Of a stretch of DNA of 64,000 nucleotides, positions 61,739 to 64,000 are shown piece by piece (positions within the stretch are counted from its first letter, which is position 1; each line of letters begins with the position of its first letter). The stretch comes from Pseudoflavitalea rhizosphaerae (GTDB lineage: Bacteria; Bacteroidota; Bacteroidia; Chitinophagales; Chitinophagaceae), in NCBI RefSeq assembly GCF_003991355.1, contig NZ_RCSU01000014.1, positions 1-64,000 of the forward strand. The letters are read 5' to 3'. The notes beneath the pieces are model-generated. The model saw only the letters and a program-made list of their open reading frames with translations. It made no database searches and had not been told where the DNA came from. The position numbers and the translations under genes were made by a program.

Positions 61739-62239
61739 ATGAAATGCTTGCTGACTATGTTCCTGCTCATCATGCTGGCAGGCTGCTCCCATACCTATTA
61801 TGTGGTCAGGCATGCCGAGAAAGCTGTTCCCGGTGATGGCCCTGTAATGAATACTCAGAATGATCCATCGCTCAGTACAATGGGTTTGCAGCGGGCCGAA
61901 GCATTGAAAAAGGTATTGCACGACAAGAATATCCGCTATATCTATTCTACCAATACTATCCGTACTAGGTCTACCGCAGAGCCGCTCAGCAAGCTCATGA
62001 ATGTTCCGGTACAAATTTATGGACCCAGGCCTGATTCTGCTTTCATACAGCAACTGAAACTGCTAAAGAAGAACACGCTGATTGTTGGTCATAGCAACAC
62101 CATCGATGATATTGCCAATGGCCTGGCCGGAGAAACAAAAGTAGGAAGCGATCTGCCTGAAACTGTGTATGATCAGATCTTCATTATTCATTACAGGAAG
62201 GGAGGAAGAAAGATCGTGTTTGAGAGAGTGATTTATTGA
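61739..62239 (+). CDS. Histidine phosphatase-family lipoprotein
   Basis: 166 residues. The lipobox Cys (LAGC, residue 16) lies only eight residues before the catalytic motif (SHTYYVVRHAEK), so the fold's first strand starts almost at the lipid anchor. The second catalytic His is in LIVGHSNTID. The SixA/phosphoglycerate-mutase fold is expected to cleave phosphoesters in the periplasm; the substrate is unknown. Monocistronic, with no clear -7 box beyond the AT-rich stretch 61675-61725. Confidence 0.87.
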   Translation: MKCLLTMFLLIMLAGCSHTYYVVRHAEKAVPGDGPVMNTQNDPSLSTMGLQRAEALKKVLHDKNIRYIYSTNTIRTRSTAEPLSKLMNVPVQIYGPRPDSAFIQQLKLLKKNTLIVGHSNTIDDIANGLAGETKVGSDLPETVYDQIFIIHYRKGGRKIVFERVIY

Positions 62240-62333
62240 TGGACATCGATAGCTAACATTAATGGACAACCGATTTTGATGCATCGCCTTGAAAATATTT
62301 TTTTGGCGATGTATTATTTTTTGAAAATTGGTG

Positions 62334-62341
62334 TAAATTTG
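62334..62341 (+). promoter_or_regulatory. Possible -7 box before the DUF6934 pair
   Basis: TAAATTTG is an exact -7 match, 184 bases before the DUF6934 start. No TTTG lies 19-21 bases upstream. It would give a long leader through an AT-rich region with CATCGCC/GGCGATG stem remnants (62283-62311). Confidence 0.35.
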
Positions 62342-62525
62342 ATTGTTCATTTTCTGAAACGCCACGCCAATTACCACTTCAGGATTCATACATCACACAA
62401 AAACCAGACGTTCAAAACTTATTCAGCAATGCATATGCATGCGCTCATGTGTAAGTCTAATCTTATTCATGTATGCATACAATAAGCATTATGCTAATGA
62501 TTTGCCTTACCCAAAACTTGATTGA

Positions 62526-62975
62526 ATGCATCTGGAAAGATATGCCTTCCGGGCTGACGGGAACAATGAGGTTTTCGCATTTGAAAGTAATGGCCCCAAC
62601 GGGATCATCAGAAAAGTAGTCAGGTATATAAAAGTGGGCTTTTTCAATGGCTTCGATATTTATAACCTTGATTTTGGAGATAGTAATGATGGGGCCGGTA
62701 ACCCTGATCATTTATCTGTTTCCAATAATGGGGACCGCGATAAGGTGTTGGCAACTGTTGCTGCAACAGTGCTTGCGTTCAACGAGGATCACAAGAAGTT
62801 CGTTGTTTTTGCCAAAGGCGCTACGCCGGTTCGGACCCGCTTGTACCAGATGGGTATTAATGCTAATCGGGCTGAGATTGAAGAGCATTTTCATGTATAC
62901 GGGATCAATGATGGCGTATCCGGTCCTGTAGAACCTGGCATCAACTATCAGGCATTCATTGCAGTAAAAAAATAG
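62526..62975 (+). CDS. DUF6934-like protein
   Basis: 149 residues, soluble. The pattern FAFESNGPNGIIRKVVRYIKV, NLDFGDSNDGAGNPDHLSVSNNGDRDKVLATVAATVLAF, VFAKGATPVRTRLYQMGINANRAEIEEHF and NYQAFIAVKK matches what I remember as DUF6934 of Bacteroidota. It follows an AT-rich 290-base stretch and is followed after 30 bases by a 59-codon frame. The pairing with a small gene resembles toxin-antitoxin-like modules, but no activity is known. The start ATG directly follows a stop codon in the same frame. Confidence 0.78.
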   Translation: MHLERYAFRADGNNEVFAFESNGPNGIIRKVVRYIKVGFFNGFDIYNLDFGDSNDGAGNPDHLSVSNNGDRDKVLATVAATVLAFNEDHKKFVVFAKGATPVRTRLYQMGINANRAEIEEHFHVYGINDGVSGPVEPGINYQAFIAVKK

Positions 62976-63005
62976 ATCTGTATAATATCAAAAAATAAAT
63001 AGCTT

Positions 63006-63185
63006 ATGAACTTCCCGGAAGCAAAAGAATCTACCAATGAGGATTACAAAAAATATCCTTTATATCAAAAGCATGTAGAGCGTGATAATTCAATTCCTGA
63101 TATCAGTAAGTACTCCTGGTACATTCAAAACCTGGAAGAGGCGAAGAAGATCATTGTTCAAATGGGAGGCACGCTTTGTGATTGA
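63006..63185 (+). CDS. Small partner of the DUF6934 gene
   Basis: ATG 63006, TGA 63183-63185, 59 residues: MNFPEAKESTNEDYKKYPLY, a central NSIPDISKYSWYIQ and NLEEAKKIIVQMGGTLCD. Acidic/aromatic with a predicted C-terminal helix; no signal peptide. It begins 30 bases after the DUF6934 stop and is likely co-transcribed. Such small genes directly behind DUF6934 genes are familiar to me. Function unknown. Confidence 0.65.
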   Translation: MNFPEAKESTNEDYKKYPLYQKHVERDNSIPDISKYSWYIQNLEEAKKIIVQMGGTLCD

Positions 63186-63223
63186 TCTTTTCTGTGCATG
63201 CAGTTTAGGCAAATAGCGAGCGT

Positions 63224-63256
63224 CAAAAAAAAGCTGCCCCTGTGCGGAGGCAGCTT
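63224..63256 (-). terminator. Terminator of the E2 gene
   Basis: On the minus strand AAGCTGCC (63256-63249) pairs with GGCAGCTT (63238-63231), then a run of T (63230-63225). Confidence 0.8.
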
Positions 63257-63280
63257 GTATAGCAAGTAACACAAACAAAT

Positions 63281-64000
63281 CTATACTGTTCTCGCCGGAT
63301 CGAACTGTTCCAGTTCTTTGGCAACGGCATTGAGGAAAGTGGCGCCGAGGGCCCCGTCGATGATGCGGTGGTCATAGCTCATGCTCAGGTACATCATATG
63401 CCTGATGGCAATGCTGTCGCCCTGCGCAGTCTCGATCACCATTGGACGTTTCTTGATAGCTCCTACAGCCAGGATAGCCACCTGCGGCTGGTTGATGATG
63501 GGGGTCCCCATCAGGCTGCCGAATGTGCCCACATTGGTGAGGGTGAAAGTTCCTCCCTGTGTATCGTCTGGTTTCAGTTTATTGTTTCGTGCGGCATTGG
63601 CCAGTCCATTCACCTGTTTGCTCAGGCCAACCAGGTTCAACTGATCAGCATTTTTGATCACAGGAACGATCAGGTTTCCGGAAGGAAGGGCAGCGGCCAT
63701 TCCGATATTGATATCTTTCTTAACAATGATCTTGTTGCCATCGAGGCTGCTATTGAGCCAGGGGTATTTTTTCAGGCAACGTACGATCGCTTCGATGAAA
63801 AGTGGAGTGAAAGTGAGTTTTTCTCCTTCTCTCTTTTCAAATTCTTTCTTGACGCGATCTCTCCAGAGCACCATATTGGTAACATCTGCTTCGGTGAAGC
63901 TGGTTACATGCGGGCTGGTATGCTTGCTGCGCACCATATGCTCTGCAATGAGCTTACGCATACGGTCCATCTCGATGATCTCGGCATTGCCGGAATAAGA
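63281..64000 (-). CDS. 2-oxoacid dehydrogenase E2 (dihydrolipoamide acyltransferase), 3' part
   Basis: The catalytic acyltransferase domain, 239 residues visible; the N-terminal lipoyl and subunit-binding domains lie beyond the right edge. Seen: IEMDRMRKLIAEHMVRSKHTSPHVTSFTE, PLFIEAIVRCLKKYPWLNSSL, GTFTLTNVGTFGS and the active-site SMSYDHRIIDGALG. It is part of a branched-chain or 2-oxoglutarate/pyruvate dehydrogenase complex; the substrate type cannot be decided without the rest. Its lipoyl domain would need octanoyl transfer by LipB, also encoded in the window. Confidence 0.92.
   Translation of the reverse strand, partial: SYSGNAEIIEMDRMRKLIAEHMVRSKHTSPHVTSFTEADVTNMVLWRDRVKKEFEKREGEKLTFTPLFIEAIVRCLKKYPWLNSSLDGNKIIVKKDINIGMAAALPSGNLIVPVIKNADQLNLVGLSKQVNGLANAARNNKLKPDDTQGGTFTLTNVGTFGSLMGTPIINQPQVAILAVGAIKKRPMVIETAQGDSIAIRHMMYLSMSYDHRIIDGALGATFLNAVAKELEQFDPARTV

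Noticed and set aside
62276-62485. 69-codon plus-strand frame before the DUF6934 gene
   Set aside because: Low-complexity, His/Met-rich reading through AT-rich sequence; the stem remnants and possible -7 box inside it argue for non-coding.

Overview
The window is a stretch of ordinary chromosome from a Bacteroidota bacterium, most likely the family Chitinophagaceae. The evidence is: promoters of the Bacteroidota type (TTG, about 19 bases, TAnnTTTG); two large secreted proteins ending in type IX secretion (T9SS) sorting domains, one of them the gliding-motility-associated type; many lipoproteins with short signal peptides; and families typical of this group (DUF6702, DUF6934, S9 and M1 peptidases, spondin-domain lipoprotein). 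Genus level is inference. No rRNA, tRNA, CRISPR array, insertion sequence or prophage was seen.

Layout. 1-8.1 kb: an aldo/keto reductase and a hypothetical gene, then the alpha ribosomal operon (infA, rpmJ, rpsM, rpsK, rpsD, rpoA, rplQ) with structured gaps around rpsK, then carA, a lipoprotein and aroQ. 8.2-12.7 kb: parvulin isomerase, MORN-like protein, esterase, and an autoregulated-looking SPFH / PH-like membrane protein / ribbon-helix-helix operon. 12.7-18.4 kb: M1 peptidase overlapping a HupE-like protein, a divergent DUF6702 protein, a CNNM/CorC membrane protein and a PAP2 phosphatase. 18.4-29.1 kb: LtaS-like transferase, glycosidase-like lipoprotein, methyltransferase, phosphoglucomutase/phosphomannomutase, cysteine desulfurase, GH13 lipoprotein and FGGY kinase. 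29.2-44.6 kb: PA14/T9SS protein, mutS, RNA methyltransferase-ubiA-ruvX, def, rluA, a 1273-residue T9SS type B protein, lipB and a FN3-like protein. 44.6-64 kb: PLP enzyme, nucleotidyltransferase, ECF sigma factor with a protease-fused anti-sigma-like partner, small lipoproteins, mpl, DnaQ-like exonuclease, glycosyltransferase, EamA transporter, outer-membrane barrel, S9 peptidase, two-component system, spondin lipoprotein, histidine phosphatase lipoprotein, an AT-rich DUF6934 gene pair, and the 3' part of a 2-oxoacid dehydrogenase E2 gene.

Features standing out from this housekeeping background: (1) a dispersed family of GC-rich palindromic elements of about 115 bp, five in full view and one cut by the left edge, nearly all just behind stop codons and present in both orientations; (2) the SPFH operon, whose last gene encodes a ribbon-helix-helix protein and whose promoter carries two TGATATCA-like boxes one helical turn apart; (3) a sigma factor overlapping a gene for a membrane protein that joins an anti-sigma-like cytoplasmic segment to a periplasmic trypsin-like protease; (4) a DUF6934 gene with a 59-codon partner; and (5) several genes whose -7 box lies only 3-8 bases before the start codon, suggesting leaderless mRNAs. 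Start codons were moved inward from the longest open frame where a neighbour, promoter or signal peptide required it; each case is stated.
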